Positions 45,806-54,968 of a stretch of DNA of 64,000 bases are shown piece by piece. Numbering within the stretch: position 1 is the first letter of the stretch; each line of letters opens with the position of its first letter. The notes below the pieces were generated by a model. That model saw nothing but the letters and a program-made list of their open reading frames with translations. It searched no databases and was not told the DNA's origin. Position numbers and translations under genes: made by a program. The stretch comes from Fibrobacterota bacterium (lineage in GTDB: Bacteria; Fibrobacterota; Chitinivibrionia; Chitinivibrionales; Chitinispirillaceae), in assembly GCA_003164335.1 (NCBI GenBank), contig PLTF01000010.1, positions 37,049-101,048 on the forward strand, written 5' to 3'.

Positions 45806-48800
45806 GTGGGCATGGTGATTCAAACCGAACACTCAAAGCAATTAATTGCAGCCGAAGTGTCATTTAAGAAGGAAGCGCTTGCTCTTGGCGTTATCGGTTG
45901 CCTCTATTTTCTTGCCCATGAAGTGTCTTTTCTCTTTCCCGATACCCAGCGGATTCTTATGGCAGTCTGGCCGGCAGGAGGGATCGGCCTTGGCGCGCTT
46001 CTTCTCTACCGCAAGCGGTTGTGGCCGGCTATTGTCGCGACGCTCTTCATAACCGGCAATGTTGCCGATCTCCTTGCAGGCAGGCCGGCATCGGGAGGAC
46101 TCGGCTTCATGACCGGGAATGTCCTCGAATCGCTTTGCAGCGCCTGGGTAATAACCCGGATTTGCGGTAAGGGACCCCTGCGATTTACCAGCGTTAAAGA
46201 GATCGTGGCGCTCGTGCTCTGCGCAGTGGGAGTCAATTCCCTTACGGCATGCGTCGGTGCCTTCACCGCGCTGCTGCTCTCCCCCTCCATCTCCTTCTGG
46301 ATCTTCTGGAGAGACTGGTGGATCTCCGACGGCCTCGGCATCCTTCTCGTGACACCCTTCGTCATTACCTGGGTGGATTTCCGGGCAATTATTGCGAGAG
46401 CCCGCCGCGCCCGGCTCCTTGAAATTGCCGTATTATCGGGCCTATGGATTTTTACCGTCTGGTACGCCTTCTGCCCGGTCGGTACTAAAATCCTTTTTAT
46501 ACCGCAGCCCTACCCCTACCTCATCGTCGCGCTTCTCGCCTGGGCCGCTTTACGGTTCGAACAGGCAGTGGTGACAACTCTGCTTCTCGCCTTCGCCATC
46601 CTTGCGATCACGAGTGCCGGGATTCGAAACGGTCCGTATTGGTGGGGAGGAGCCGACGCCGCGGTCCGGTTGTGGTCGGCGCAGATTTTTATCGGCGTCA
46701 TCACCCTTGTCGGATTACTGCACGCCGCAAGCTGGTCGGAAACGAGGCGGGCGCGAAAGCATGCCGAGGAGGAACGGGTCCGTCTGGTCTCCCTGGCAGA
46801 CAAGATTCCCAACGCGGCAATCTATCAACTGGTGCGGAACCACGACGGAACCATCCATATTACCTATCTCAGTTCAGGACTCGAAGAACTCACCGGTATC
46901 CCTGCTGCAGCAGCCATTGAGGATTCTTCCCGCTTCTATGGCCTGGTCCCGGAGAAGGATCGTGAATCGCTTGCCGCTCTCCACCACGCCTCGCAGGAAA
47001 CGATGACCACGGTTCAGGGGGTTATTCCCCTCCGTCACACAAACGGCGCAATCCGCTGGGTGAACCTCTCCTCTACCCCCCGCACCCTCCCGGACGGCAG
47101 GGTAGCCTGGGACGGCCTGATGATGGATGTGACCGAAAGCAAAGACCTGATCCGGTCTCTTGCCGCAAGCGAGGCCAAATACCGCACCATTGTTGAAAAC
47201 ATCACCGATCAGCTCATCATCCACGATTTCGACGGGCAAATTTTAGACGTCAATGAAAGCGCAGCCGCCATGCTGGGCTATTCGCGTGACGAACTGGTGG
47301 GAGCGCAGCTGGAAAAAATAATGCCGCCCCGGCATGCATCGCTCCTCCCGGAAAGATTACGTTGGATGCTCGATCGGGATATCATTGAATTCGAATCGGC
47401 GCGCCTGCGGAAGGACGGCTCAATCTTTTTATGCGAGGTGCACTGCAAGGTAGTTTCGCGGGAGGGGAAGGGCGTCATCCAGTCCTTCTGGCGGGACATC
47501 TCGGTCCGCAAAAAAGTCGAGAAGACCCTGCGCGAGAGTGAAGATAAATTTTTCAAGCTCTTCCATATGAGTCCTTTCGGACTGATCCTTACCGATGCTC
47601 CGGATCTTGAGGAGGGAGCCATTGCCGACATCAATACGGAATTTCTCAGGATTATCGAGCGCTCACGGGCTGAGGTGATCGGACGGACGCTGGACGAGCT
47701 GGATGTGTGGGACGATGAAGAGGTCCGGCGATCCTTTTACCATGAATTCAGGATAAATGGCAGGGCCAGGAATGCCGAATGCCCCTACCGGTCGAAATCC
47801 GGAAGAAAAGGCATTCTCCTGGTTTCGTTCGATAAGGTGATCATCAATGACGAACCCTGCAGGATCGGATCCATCATGGATATCACCGAACTGCGCCGCA
47901 TGCAGGAGATAGCTGCCAAGAACGACCGGCTCGAATCGATCGGTGTGCTTGCCGGCGGCATCGCGCACGATTTCAATAACCTGCTCGGCGGGATGTACGG
48001 GTACATCGAGATGGCGCAGATGCAGCTGGAGGGCTCCGGGAATGAAAAACCCCTGGTGTATCTTGACAAAGCCCTCGGCATCTTCGAGAGGACCCGCGAC
48101 CTTACACGGCAGCTGCTCACCTTTGCCAAGGGAGGCTCGCCGGTCAAAAAAGCCGGTTCCCTCGAAGCGGTCGTCAGGGGAAATGCCGAATTCATGCTGA
48201 CGGGAACCCCGGTCACCTGCACGTTTACCATTCCGGAGCCGTCATGGACCTGTGAATTCGATGAAAACATGATCGGCCAGGTGATCGACAATATGGTGAT
48301 AAATGCCAAGCAGGCAATGCCGGAGGGCGGCACCATCGCCATTGATTTACTCAATGTCCGCCTGGGAACCGAGGAGATCCCGCTCCTTAAGAAGGGGAGT
48401 TATGTCCGGATTTCGATCCGGGATTCGGGCCATGGGATTCCCCCCGACGTACTTCCAAAAATATTCGATCCGTTCTTTACCACCAAGACGACCGGGAGCG
48501 GCCTGGGTCTCGCAACCTGCTATTCGGTAATCAAGAAACACAAGGGACTCATTACCGTCGAATCTGCTGAGGGAGCGGGAACAACGTTCCATATTTTCCT
48601 TCCTGCCGCACCGGTGAACGCCGAAGCGGTCGTTTCCGACGCACCGGCACCAGGCAATACGGAATTGGGGGTCCTTCGCATCGGCATCAGCCGGGTTCTC
48701 ATCATGGACGATGAGGAGTACATGCGTGAGGTGGTCGGCACCATGCTTGCCTCCTTTGCCTGCTCGTATGCGGGCGTCGGCAATGGGAACGATGCGCTCA

Positions 48801-49060
48801 AGATGCTTCAGGAGGCCAAAGACCGGCAGCAACCCTTTGACGCCGTTATCATGGACCTCACCATTCCGGGCGGCATGGGAGGCAGGGAAACGATCGGAAA
48901 GCTCCGGATCATCGATAAAACCATCCTGGCCATCGCCATGAGCGGCTACTCCGAGGACCCGGTGATGGCCGATCCCCTGCGATACGGTTTTGACGGCTGC
49001 CTCGCCAAGCCCTTGCGGAAAGCCGACCTGGAGCGGGAGCTGCGCAAGGGGCGGGCCTGA
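45806..49060 (+). CDS. Hybrid histidine kinase, MASE1-PAS-PAS-PAS-HisKA-HATPase-REC
   Basis: A 1084-residue membrane kinase. The N-terminal ~310 residues form a MASE1-type multi-pass sensor (FPDTQRILMAVWPAGGIGLG, the RDWWISDGLGILLVTPFV segment). Three PAS domains (~330-450, ~455-570, ~585-705) follow, then HisKA with His in GGIAHDFNNLLGG (~715), ATPase (FDPFFTTKTTGSGLGLA) and a receiver (~965-1080; LIMDDEEYM, IMDLTIPGGMGG, LAKPL). AGGAGG precedes GTG 45806; ATG 45812 is an alternative start. Its catalytic part is a close paralogue of the preceding kinase. Confidence 0.92.
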   Translation: MGMVIQTEHSKQLIAAEVSFKKEALALGVIGCLYFLAHEVSFLFPDTQRILMAVWPAGGIGLGALLLYRKRLWPAIVATLFITGNVADLLAGRPASGGLGFMTGNVLESLCSAWVITRICGKGPLRFTSVKEIVALVLCAVGVNSLTACVGAFTALLLSPSISFWIFWRDWWISDGLGILLVTPFVITWVDFRAIIARARRARLLEIAVLSGLWIFTVWYAFCPVGTKILFIPQPYPYLIVALLAWAALRFEQAVVTTLLLAFAILAITSAGIRNGPYWWGGADAAVRLWSAQIFIGVITLVGLLHAASWSETRRARKHAEEERVRLVSLADKIPNAAIYQLVRNHDGTIHITYLSSGLEELTGIPAAAAIEDSSRFYGLVPEKDRESLAALHHASQETMTTVQGVIPLRHTNGAIRWVNLSSTPRTLPDGRVAWDGLMMDVTESKDLIRSLAASEAKYRTIVENITDQLIIHDFDGQILDVNESAAAMLGYSRDELVGAQLEKIMPPRHASLLPERLRWMLDRDIIEFESARLRKDGSIFLCEVHCKVVSREGKGVIQSFWRDISVRKKVEKTLRESEDKFFKLFHMSPFGLILTDAPDLEEGAIADINTEFLRIIERSRAEVIGRTLDELDVWDDEEVRRSFYHEFRINGRARNAECPYRSKSGRKGILLVSFDKVIINDEPCRIGSIMDITELRRMQEIAAKNDRLESIGVLAGGIAHDFNNLLGGMYGYIEMAQMQLEGSGNEKPLVYLDKALGIFERTRDLTRQLLTFAKGGSPVKKAGSLEAVVRGNAEFMLTGTPVTCTFTIPEPSWTCEFDENMIGQVIDNMVINAKQAMPEGGTIAIDLLNVRLGTEEIPLLKKGSYVRISIRDSGHGIPPDVLPKIFDPFFTTKTTGSGLGLATCYSVIKKHKGLITVESAEGAGTTFHIFLPAAPVNAEAVVSDAPAPGNTELGVLRIGISRVLIMDDEEYMREVVGTMLASFACSYAGVGNGNDALKMLQEAKDRQQPFDAVIMDLTIPGGMGGRETIGKLRIIDKTILAIAMSGYSEDPVMADPLRYGFDGCLAKPLRKADLERELRKGRA

Positions 49061-49095
49061 AGCGGACCGCATTTCCCCGGCCGTATTGAAGAGTA

Positions 49096-49124
49096 GTGAC
49101 AATTTGCGTGGTCGATGGTACACT
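49096..49124 (+). promoter_or_regulatory. Candidate sigma-70 promoter for hemerythrin 4 and the NtrC-type regulator
   Basis: GTGACA (49096-49101) and TACACT (49119-49124) are 17 bp apart and 50 bp before ATG 49175. The spacing and near-consensus hexamers support a promoter inside the short gap after the MASE1 kinase. Confidence 0.45.
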
Positions 49125-49174
49125 AGTGGCACGATCGGTTCCAGGTGAAAGCACTTTTCAAAGGGCGGCATTTC

Positions 49175-49645
49175 ATGGGAGTTCTTTTTTTATGGAATAA
49201 AGAGTACTCGATCGGCAATGCGGAGATCGACAACCAGCACCGGCGAATATTTACCCTTGCCAACCTTGTATCGGCAAACCTTGACACCAGGGGTATCAAT
49301 GCCGCGATCATGACGCTTTTCCGCTATGTCCGGGAGCATTTTACTGCGGAAGAATCGATGATGCAGGAGATCGGGTTTCCGGAAACCGCTTCGCATCGGG
49401 AATTGCATGAGGCGCTCATTACCAGGCTCAGTGAGGTCGCAACCCTTTCATTTCAGAACGAGGAGACGGTCACCGAGTTCAAACAGTTTGTCTATACCTG
49501 GGTCATCGATCACATCCTGAATCGCGACATGAAATATTTCCGCTTTGCACAGGCTAACCTGCCGGGCACCACGTTGCCCATGCCCGCTCTTTGTCTCGAT
49601 GCCGACGCTGTTCCGGATACAGAAACGGTATCCACCATACGGTAA
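49175..49645 (+). CDS. Bacteriohemerythrin 4
   Basis: A 156-residue hemerythrin with an unrelated ~25-residue C-terminal tail. All ligands present: DNQHRRI, HFTAEE, HRELH and HILNRD. ATG 49175 has GGGCGG upstream and fits the family N-terminus (FLWNKEYSIG); an in-frame GTG at 49145 is the alternative. It ends 8 nt before the NtrC-type gene, suggesting an O2-linked input to that regulator. Confidence 0.92.
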   Translation: MGVLFLWNKEYSIGNAEIDNQHRRIFTLANLVSANLDTRGINAAIMTLFRYVREHFTAEESMMQEIGFPETASHRELHEALITRLSEVATLSFQNEETVTEFKQFVYTWVIDHILNRDMKYFRFAQANLPGTTLPMPALCLDADAVPDTETVSTIR

Positions 49646-49653
49646 GCGCTGCC

Positions 49654-51057
49654 ATGGAAAAAACCGATACGCTTCCCGAACTGTCCCGCGCCCGCATCCT
49701 GGTGGTTGACGACGACAAGGATATGGGAGGGATGATCGATGCAATGCTGAAGCCGCACGTGGGATCCCTGCGCCTCGCCGCAAGTTGCGGGGAGGCGATG
49801 GAATTGAGCGCCCGGGGAGTCTTCGACATTGCAGTAGTGGATATCAACCTTCCCGACGGCAGCGGATTCGACCTTATCAGGAACCTGCAGGAACAAACCG
49901 AAGCGCTTTCCTTCATTATCATTTCCGGAGAAGCGGAATCGTCTATGGCCTGGCGCCTCGAACGGATGGGCATCCAGTCGCTCCTGACCAAGCCGTTCAG
50001 TTCGACGCAGCTCCGGTTCTCCCTTGGCCGGGAGTTGGTGCACAGGTACCATTCCGCAAAGAAAGGGCTCACCGTCTCCGGAATAAAAAAACCGGTTGAG
50101 CTGGTCGGAACCTCTTCCTATATGAAAGATTTGCGGAGGAAGATCCGGGAGTTTGCCGAGAGCGAACTGCCGGTCCTCATACTCGGTCCCACCGGAACCG
50201 GCAAGGAGATCGTGGCGCAGTCGATCCACAGCCGATCATCACGGGGCAATAAGCCGATGATGACGGTCAACAGTTCGGCCATCCCGGAACACCTCGAAGA
50301 GGCAGAGTTTTTCGGGTATGCAAAGGGAGCCTTTACCGGGGCGTTGCAGGCTAAGGACGGCATCCTGAAGTGCGCCGACGGGTCGTCCCTGTTTCTCGAT
50401 GAGGTGGGCGAGCTCTCCCTGAGGATGCAGGCAAAGCTGCTCCGCGTCCTTGATGGACACGATTTCCTGCGCGTCGGCGATACCGATCCCCAGTCGGTGA
50501 ATTTCCGGCTCATAAGCGCCACGAACCGTCCGCTTGCAGCAATGATCCGCAGCGGCATGTTCAGGGAGGATCTTTTCTACCGGCTTCGGGCGAGAAGTAT
50601 TGTGACGCAGCCGCTCACCGGCCATAAAGAAGATATCCCATCTCTTACCGATTACTTCATGCGCACCATGGGCGCCGCAAAAGGCCGGGAGTTCCGGTTA
50701 CACGAAGACGCCCTAGACGTTCTCCGCCACTATGCGTGGCCGGGCAACATTCGCGAACTCAGGAATGCCGTAGTCGCCCTCTTCGAGGGAGCGCTCGATA
50801 CCGGCACCATTACCAGGCAGAATGTCCTCTGGGTACTTTCGGAAGCAGTGCACGACGGAACCGTACCGGTGCGGCCCTTTGCAGAGGCAAAAATGGATTT
50901 CGAACGGGACTACTACCGGGCGCTGCTCCTGAAATTCGACGGCAACATCTCCGGCGCCGCGCGGGCGGGCGGCATCGAGCGGGCCTATTTCTCGAAGCGC
51001 ATCAGGGCGCTCGGCCTCGAAAACGAAATTTTCCGCGTCTGCAAGACCTCTGCGTAA
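49654..51057 (+). CDS. Sigma-54-dependent response regulator (NtrC family)
   Basis: A 467-residue enhancer-binding protein. Receiver (~10-125; VVDDDKD, VVDINLPDGSG, LTKPF), AAA+ domain with Walker A GPTGTGKE (~177-184), the sigma-54-contacting GAFTGA motif (~226-231) and Walker B SLFLDEVGEL, then a Fis-type helix-turn-helix (NISGAARAGGIERAYFSKRI, ~432-452). ATG 49654 lies just after the hemerythrin stop. It could be the output of the phosphorelay kinases upstream. No good -24/-12 promoter was found in the window. Confidence 0.94.
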   Translation: MEKTDTLPELSRARILVVDDDKDMGGMIDAMLKPHVGSLRLAASCGEAMELSARGVFDIAVVDINLPDGSGFDLIRNLQEQTEALSFIIISGEAESSMAWRLERMGIQSLLTKPFSSTQLRFSLGRELVHRYHSAKKGLTVSGIKKPVELVGTSSYMKDLRRKIREFAESELPVLILGPTGTGKEIVAQSIHSRSSRGNKPMMTVNSSAIPEHLEEAEFFGYAKGAFTGALQAKDGILKCADGSSLFLDEVGELSLRMQAKLLRVLDGHDFLRVGDTDPQSVNFRLISATNRPLAAMIRSGMFREDLFYRLRARSIVTQPLTGHKEDIPSLTDYFMRTMGAAKGREFRLHEDALDVLRHYAWPGNIRELRNAVVALFEGALDTGTITRQNVLWVLSEAVHDGTVPVRPFAEAKMDFERDYYRALLLKFDGNISGAARAGGIERAYFSKRIRALGLENEIFRVCKTSA

Positions 51058-51352
51058 ATAACTACTCGGTCGCAACTCTCTCCGGGTGTTTTCCAAGATG
51101 TTGAGTTTAACTACGATAAGAACTTCCTTCCCGAAACAGCCGGCCTCCTGTGTAGTTTGATCCCCCTTTACGCTGCGCCTTTCTCCGGTTTGTGTGGTTT
51201 TCTACACGATCGGTCAATAATCCACCTCCTGGGTATAATTCGATTCCCCTTATTTTTCAGCTGGTTACCGTATCCGGAGAGCCATGGCATGGATTTCGCA
51301 TTGGGACCCTTTCCCTGGCGGATCCTTCACGATGCGAAAGTGAGTTGCTTAA

Positions 51353-51928
51353 ATGCCGAACACCGTTCTTATCGTTACAGGTTGCAAAGAGTGGGGATCA
51401 TCGCTGGTCCGCTATTTTGAAAAGAAAGAGTTCATGGTGACCGGATGTTCGAACTACCGGGAAGCGGAACGCATCGCCGCCTCGGAGTGGTTCTCCATCG
51501 CCATTATCGATTATTTCATCGGCGGAGCCGACGGCGGGGCGCTTTGCGACACCCTGGCACGGCAGCAGGCCGCAGACACCGCGCTCATCATCGTCAGCGG
51601 CAGACAGTCCGCCGGTATCGAGCGGGCCATCCGCCGCCACTCCCCGGCATATTACTTTGTTAAGCCGTGCTCCTTTGAAAATCTTCATGCCGTCGCGCTC
51701 AGGATCTGCTGTGAGCGCGATAAAAAGGAGCTGCAGAAAAATACGCAGCGCCAGTCGATAGTCAAGGTAGTGCACTCCCCGCGCGGAAGTACCCGTGGAA
51801 GAAAAGGCCGAAAAATTCCTGTCAACGGCAAGGGCGGGATGCCGTCCGCCGGGCGAAAAGCGTCATTGGAAAATCGGCCAGCAGGCAAGTACGTGCCGGG
51901 CTCAGCCATGGCAGGGAAGCAGCAATGA
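51353..51928 (+). CDS. Degenerate receiver-domain protein with basic tail
   Basis: A 191-residue protein. The first ~120 residues are a receiver fold with a candidate phospho-Asp (AIIDYFIGG), Ser in IIVSGRQS and Lys in YFVKP, but the metal-binding acidic pair is replaced (VTGCKEW). It may therefore not be phosphorylated normally. The last ~60 residues are Arg/Lys/Gly-rich and probably disordered. Its stop overlaps the ATG of the next cheA by four bases, implying coupled production and perhaps a direct partner. Confidence 0.8.
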   Translation: MPNTVLIVTGCKEWGSSLVRYFEKKEFMVTGCSNYREAERIAASEWFSIAIIDYFIGGADGGALCDTLARQQAADTALIIVSGRQSAGIERAIRRHSPAYYFVKPCSFENLHAVALRICCERDKKELQKNTQRQSIVKVVHSPRGSTRGRKGRKIPVNGKGGMPSAGRKASLENRPAGKYVPGSAMAGKQQ

Positions 51929-54117
51929 CAAACCACTATGCCGCCATCGAAGGGCACTTGAACTCAATTGCCGCAAGGATTCCGCTGCTTGAAAATTCGG
52001 ATTTGTCCCCATTTGCCCTCATTATCAACAGCCTCAACGCAATCCCGGGCATCATGGAGCTTCCTCCTGCTTTCAAGGCGCAGATCCAGCGAACGGTTTC
52101 GCTCATCGAAAACATCATTCTTGGAGCAGTTGACTTCGGCGCGGGGTGCAGGAAGCTGGGACAGAGCTGCGAAAAAATGATAAAAGCAACTTCCGCATTA
52201 GGCGGAAAAAAAGGGGAAAAGAATGCCGAGGAGTTTTTTCCTCTTGAAGACGAAGATACCGGAAACGACAACAGGGTACCGGACACCGGCACGACCCCGA
52301 CGATTGCAGCGCCGACCATTGCAGGCGATCCCTCGCTGCTGGCGGATTTTATCACCGAGGCGTCGGAGCATATTCATACCGCAGAAAGGGTGCTGCTCGA
52401 ACTCGAAATAAACCCTGCGGACGAGGAGCGGATCAACGCGGTCTTCCGCGCCTGGCATACCATCAAGGGAGTTGCGGGATTTCTTAACCTGAAAGAGATA
52501 CAGAGCTTTGCGCATGGCATGGAGAGCGCAATGGACCGGGTCCGCAGGGGCGAAAGCACGCTCAACGCAGCCCGGATCGATGTGCTGCTCGAATCCAACG
52601 ACTGCCTGAAGGCATTCATGAAAAATGTCGAGAATACCCTTTCCGGTGGTTCTTTCGAGATCCCGGATAATTATGAGGCGCTGGTGGACCGCTTGATGGA
52701 GCTTGATGCTCAGCCGTTCCCCGATGACGCTGCCACCATCGCCTGTCCGGAAAAAAAGATCGGCGAACTTCTCGTCGAGCAGGGCATGGTATCCCGGGAA
52801 TCGGTTGACGAATCCCTTAAATTCCAGGAGCAGGGCGACAAGCGGAAAATCGGCGAAATACTCATCGAAGACCGGGCGGTGCCGGCGCGCGCGGTTGCAG
52901 GAGCTCTCGCTGCCCAGACTGCCGGAAAATCCGGCAGTGCGATCGAGGAAACCATCCGCGTGCCGGTAAGCCGCATCGACCAGATTGTCGACATCATCGG
53001 CGAGGCAGTCATCGCGCAATCCATGATTTATGCGGACAAGACCATAAAGGCGATCGACGACCAGGGCATCAACACCAAAATCAGCCACGCGGCGATGATC
53101 ATGCGGCAGATGCAGGAAATGGCCATGTCGCTGCGAATGGTATCGGTAAAGGCCACCTTCCAGAAAATGGCGCGACTGGCCCGAGATCTTTCGAAAAAGT
53201 GCGGCCGGGAGATCGATTTCGTCACCGAAGGCGAGGAGACCGAAATCGATAAATCGGTCGTCGAAAAGATCGGCGACCCTCTGGTGCACATGGTGCGCAA
53301 TGCGGTCGATCACGGCATCGAACCGCCGGAGGAACGCGTTGCCGCCGGCAAGCCGCAGAAGGCGACGGTCCGCCTCCGGGCATACCACCGTGCCGGTAAT
53401 ATGTACATTGACGTAGCGGACGACGGCCGCGGGCTCGACCGGGACGCGATCTTCGCCAAAGCGGTCGAGCGCGGGCTCTGCAAAGCCGATGCACGATTGA
53501 CCGACAGCGAAATATTCGGCTTTATTTTCCTGCCCGGCCTCTCGACGGCAAAGCAGGTCACGGATGTATCGGGCCGCGGCGTGGGTATGGATGTGGTGCG
53601 GCGCAACATAGAGGCGCTCCGCGGCTCGGTGGAAATCATGTCGACCCGGGGCCGGGGTACCACGTTCTCCATCCGCCTTCCCCTGACGCTCGCCATAGTG
53701 GACGGTATGATCGTTGCCGCAGGAAGCGAGGAATACATTATCCCTACCCTCGCCATCCTCGAATCGCTCAAGCCCGGCGAGCACCAGATTGAAACAGTCA
53801 TGGGCAAAGGACAGGTCATCAAGGTGCGTACCGACCTTATTCCTCTGGTGAACCTTGCCTCCCTTTTCAGCGGTAACCGTTGCGCCGGAGCGGCGGCCGG
53901 TCGGGAGGGCGTCGTCATGATTGTGGAAGATATGCTGGGCAAAAAAATAGGGCTGCACCTCGACGAAATCATCGGGCAGCAGCAGGTGGTGATCAAGAGC
54001 CTCGGGGAAGAACTCGGTGAAATACCCGGCGTCACGGGAGGTGCGATCATGAATGACGGAGGGGTAAGCCTGATACTCGATATCGGCGGAATTGTCAAGC
54101 TGGCGCACGGAGGGTAA
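51925..54117 (+). CDS. cheA: CheA-type histidine kinase, module copy 1
   Basis: A 730-residue CheA. It has an unusual ~100-residue N-terminal helical region (PPAFKAQIQRTVSLIENI), then HPt with His in AWHTIKGVAGFL (~178). After this comes a ~60-residue segment with two repeats of the form IGELLVEQGMVSRESV / IGEILIEDRAVPARAV, similar to GspE/MshE N-terminal domains. P3 dimerisation, ATPase (HMVRNAVDHGIEPPEER; DVSGRGVGMDVV) and one CheW-like domain to the end follow. No receiver. A close paralogue is encoded at 58574-60745. The cognate CheW, MCP and response regulator follow directly. Confidence 0.94.
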   Translation: MTNHYAAIEGHLNSIAARIPLLENSDLSPFALIINSLNAIPGIMELPPAFKAQIQRTVSLIENIILGAVDFGAGCRKLGQSCEKMIKATSALGGKKGEKNAEEFFPLEDEDTGNDNRVPDTGTTPTIAAPTIAGDPSLLADFITEASEHIHTAERVLLELEINPADEERINAVFRAWHTIKGVAGFLNLKEIQSFAHGMESAMDRVRRGESTLNAARIDVLLESNDCLKAFMKNVENTLSGGSFEIPDNYEALVDRLMELDAQPFPDDAATIACPEKKIGELLVEQGMVSRESVDESLKFQEQGDKRKIGEILIEDRAVPARAVAGALAAQTAGKSGSAIEETIRVPVSRIDQIVDIIGEAVIAQSMIYADKTIKAIDDQGINTKISHAAMIMRQMQEMAMSLRMVSVKATFQKMARLARDLSKKCGREIDFVTEGEETEIDKSVVEKIGDPLVHMVRNAVDHGIEPPEERVAAGKPQKATVRLRAYHRAGNMYIDVADDGRGLDRDAIFAKAVERGLCKADARLTDSEIFGFIFLPGLSTAKQVTDVSGRGVGMDVVRRNIEALRGSVEIMSTRGRGTTFSIRLPLTLAIVDGMIVAAGSEEYIIPTLAILESLKPGEHQIETVMGKGQVIKVRTDLIPLVNLASLFSGNRCAGAAAGREGVVMIVEDMLGKKIGLHLDEIIGQQQVVIKSLGEELGEIPGVTGGAIMNDGGVSLILDIGGIVKLAHGG

Positions 54118-54173
54118 TTGGGGGTGGCTTTGATCTGTCACTTTTCCAGCTTATTCTCCTGCCCGGAGCATGA

Positions 54174-54368
54174 ATGAAGAGCAGTAAAATGAAGGAGCGC
54201 AAAGAGGTGCTGATACTGGACCTGCGGTTCGCAGACAGGGTGCGCCCCCTGCCGCAACCTTCCCGGTACTATATGCAATCCCTCCAGAAGGATCGGGAAG
54301 GGAAGAGGTTCTTCAGGAAGTTGCAGCATTGGATTATCCGGTTTACGAAGGCATACCACAAACCCTAA
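54174..54368 (+). CDS. Possible small basic protein between cheA and cheW
   Basis: A 64-residue frame, very rich in Lys/Arg (KSSKMKERKEV...; QHWIIRFTKAYHKP). Not recognised. The start ATG 54174 has GGAG about 10 nt upstream. The matching gap in the duplicated module (60746-60872) has no equivalent frame, so the sequence is either specific to this copy or noncoding. Confidence 0.3.
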   Translation: MKSSKMKERKEVLILDLRFADRVRPLPQPSRYYMQSLQKDREGKRFFRKLQHWIIRFTKAYHKP

Positions 54369-54385
54369 AGAAAGGAATGTTTCGC

Positions 54386-54904
54386 ATGTCCCACACATTG
54401 GAAAGCGGAACGGCGGTCGCCGAACAGAGCAATGTCGGCGAAAAACTTGCCGGTAAATACCTCACCTTCAGGCTTACCGAGGAGGAGTACGGCCTCGAAA
54501 TCCTCAAGGTACAGGAGATCATCCAGATGCAGGCGGTGACAAGGGTTCCCCGCACCCCGGACTATGTCCGCGGCGTCATCAACCTTCGCGGCAAAGTGAT
54601 TCCGGTTGTCGACCTGCGCGCCAAATTCGGCTTTGAGAATGTCGCCGATACCGAGCGGACCTGCATCATCGTGGTCCAGATCGCCCACGCGACCGCAACC
54701 ATCGTCATGGGGGTCATTATCGACGAGGTGAAGGAGGTGCTCGATATCCATGCCGAAAATATCGAGGAGACGCCGTCGTTCGGGGCTACCATCGATACGG
54801 AATTCATTCTCGGCATGGGCAAGATCGGGCAGAGCGTCAAGATACTGCTCGATATCGATAAGGTTCTTTCGGCCGAGGAGATTGCTGCGCTGCAACCGGC
54901 ATAG
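54386..54904 (+). CDS. cheW: CheW coupling protein, module copy 1
   Basis: A 172-residue CheW with LTFRLTEEEYGLEILKVQEI, RTPDYVRGVINLRGKVIPVV, DLRAKFG and GVIIDEVKEVLDI. ATG 54386 has AAGGA at 9 nt; ATG 54377 is an alternative. It is the partner of the adjacent CheA and MCP. In the second module copy only about the first 25 codons of its homologue survive (60873-60947). Confidence 0.94.
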   Translation: MSHTLESGTAVAEQSNVGEKLAGKYLTFRLTEEEYGLEILKVQEIIQMQAVTRVPRTPDYVRGVINLRGKVIPVVDLRAKFGFENVADTERTCIIVVQIAHATATIVMGVIIDEVKEVLDIHAENIEETPSFGATIDTEFILGMGKIGQSVKILLDIDKVLSAEEIAALQPA

Positions 54905-54968
54905 CAGTAATAACACATGAACAATCAACGGCAGTCCTATATATCACCATCAAATACCAGGAGGTGCT

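Noticed and set aside
49127-49133. TGGCACG as a sigma-54 -24 element, also at 58276-58282
   Set aside because: The required GC at the -12 position with correct spacing is missing in both cases.
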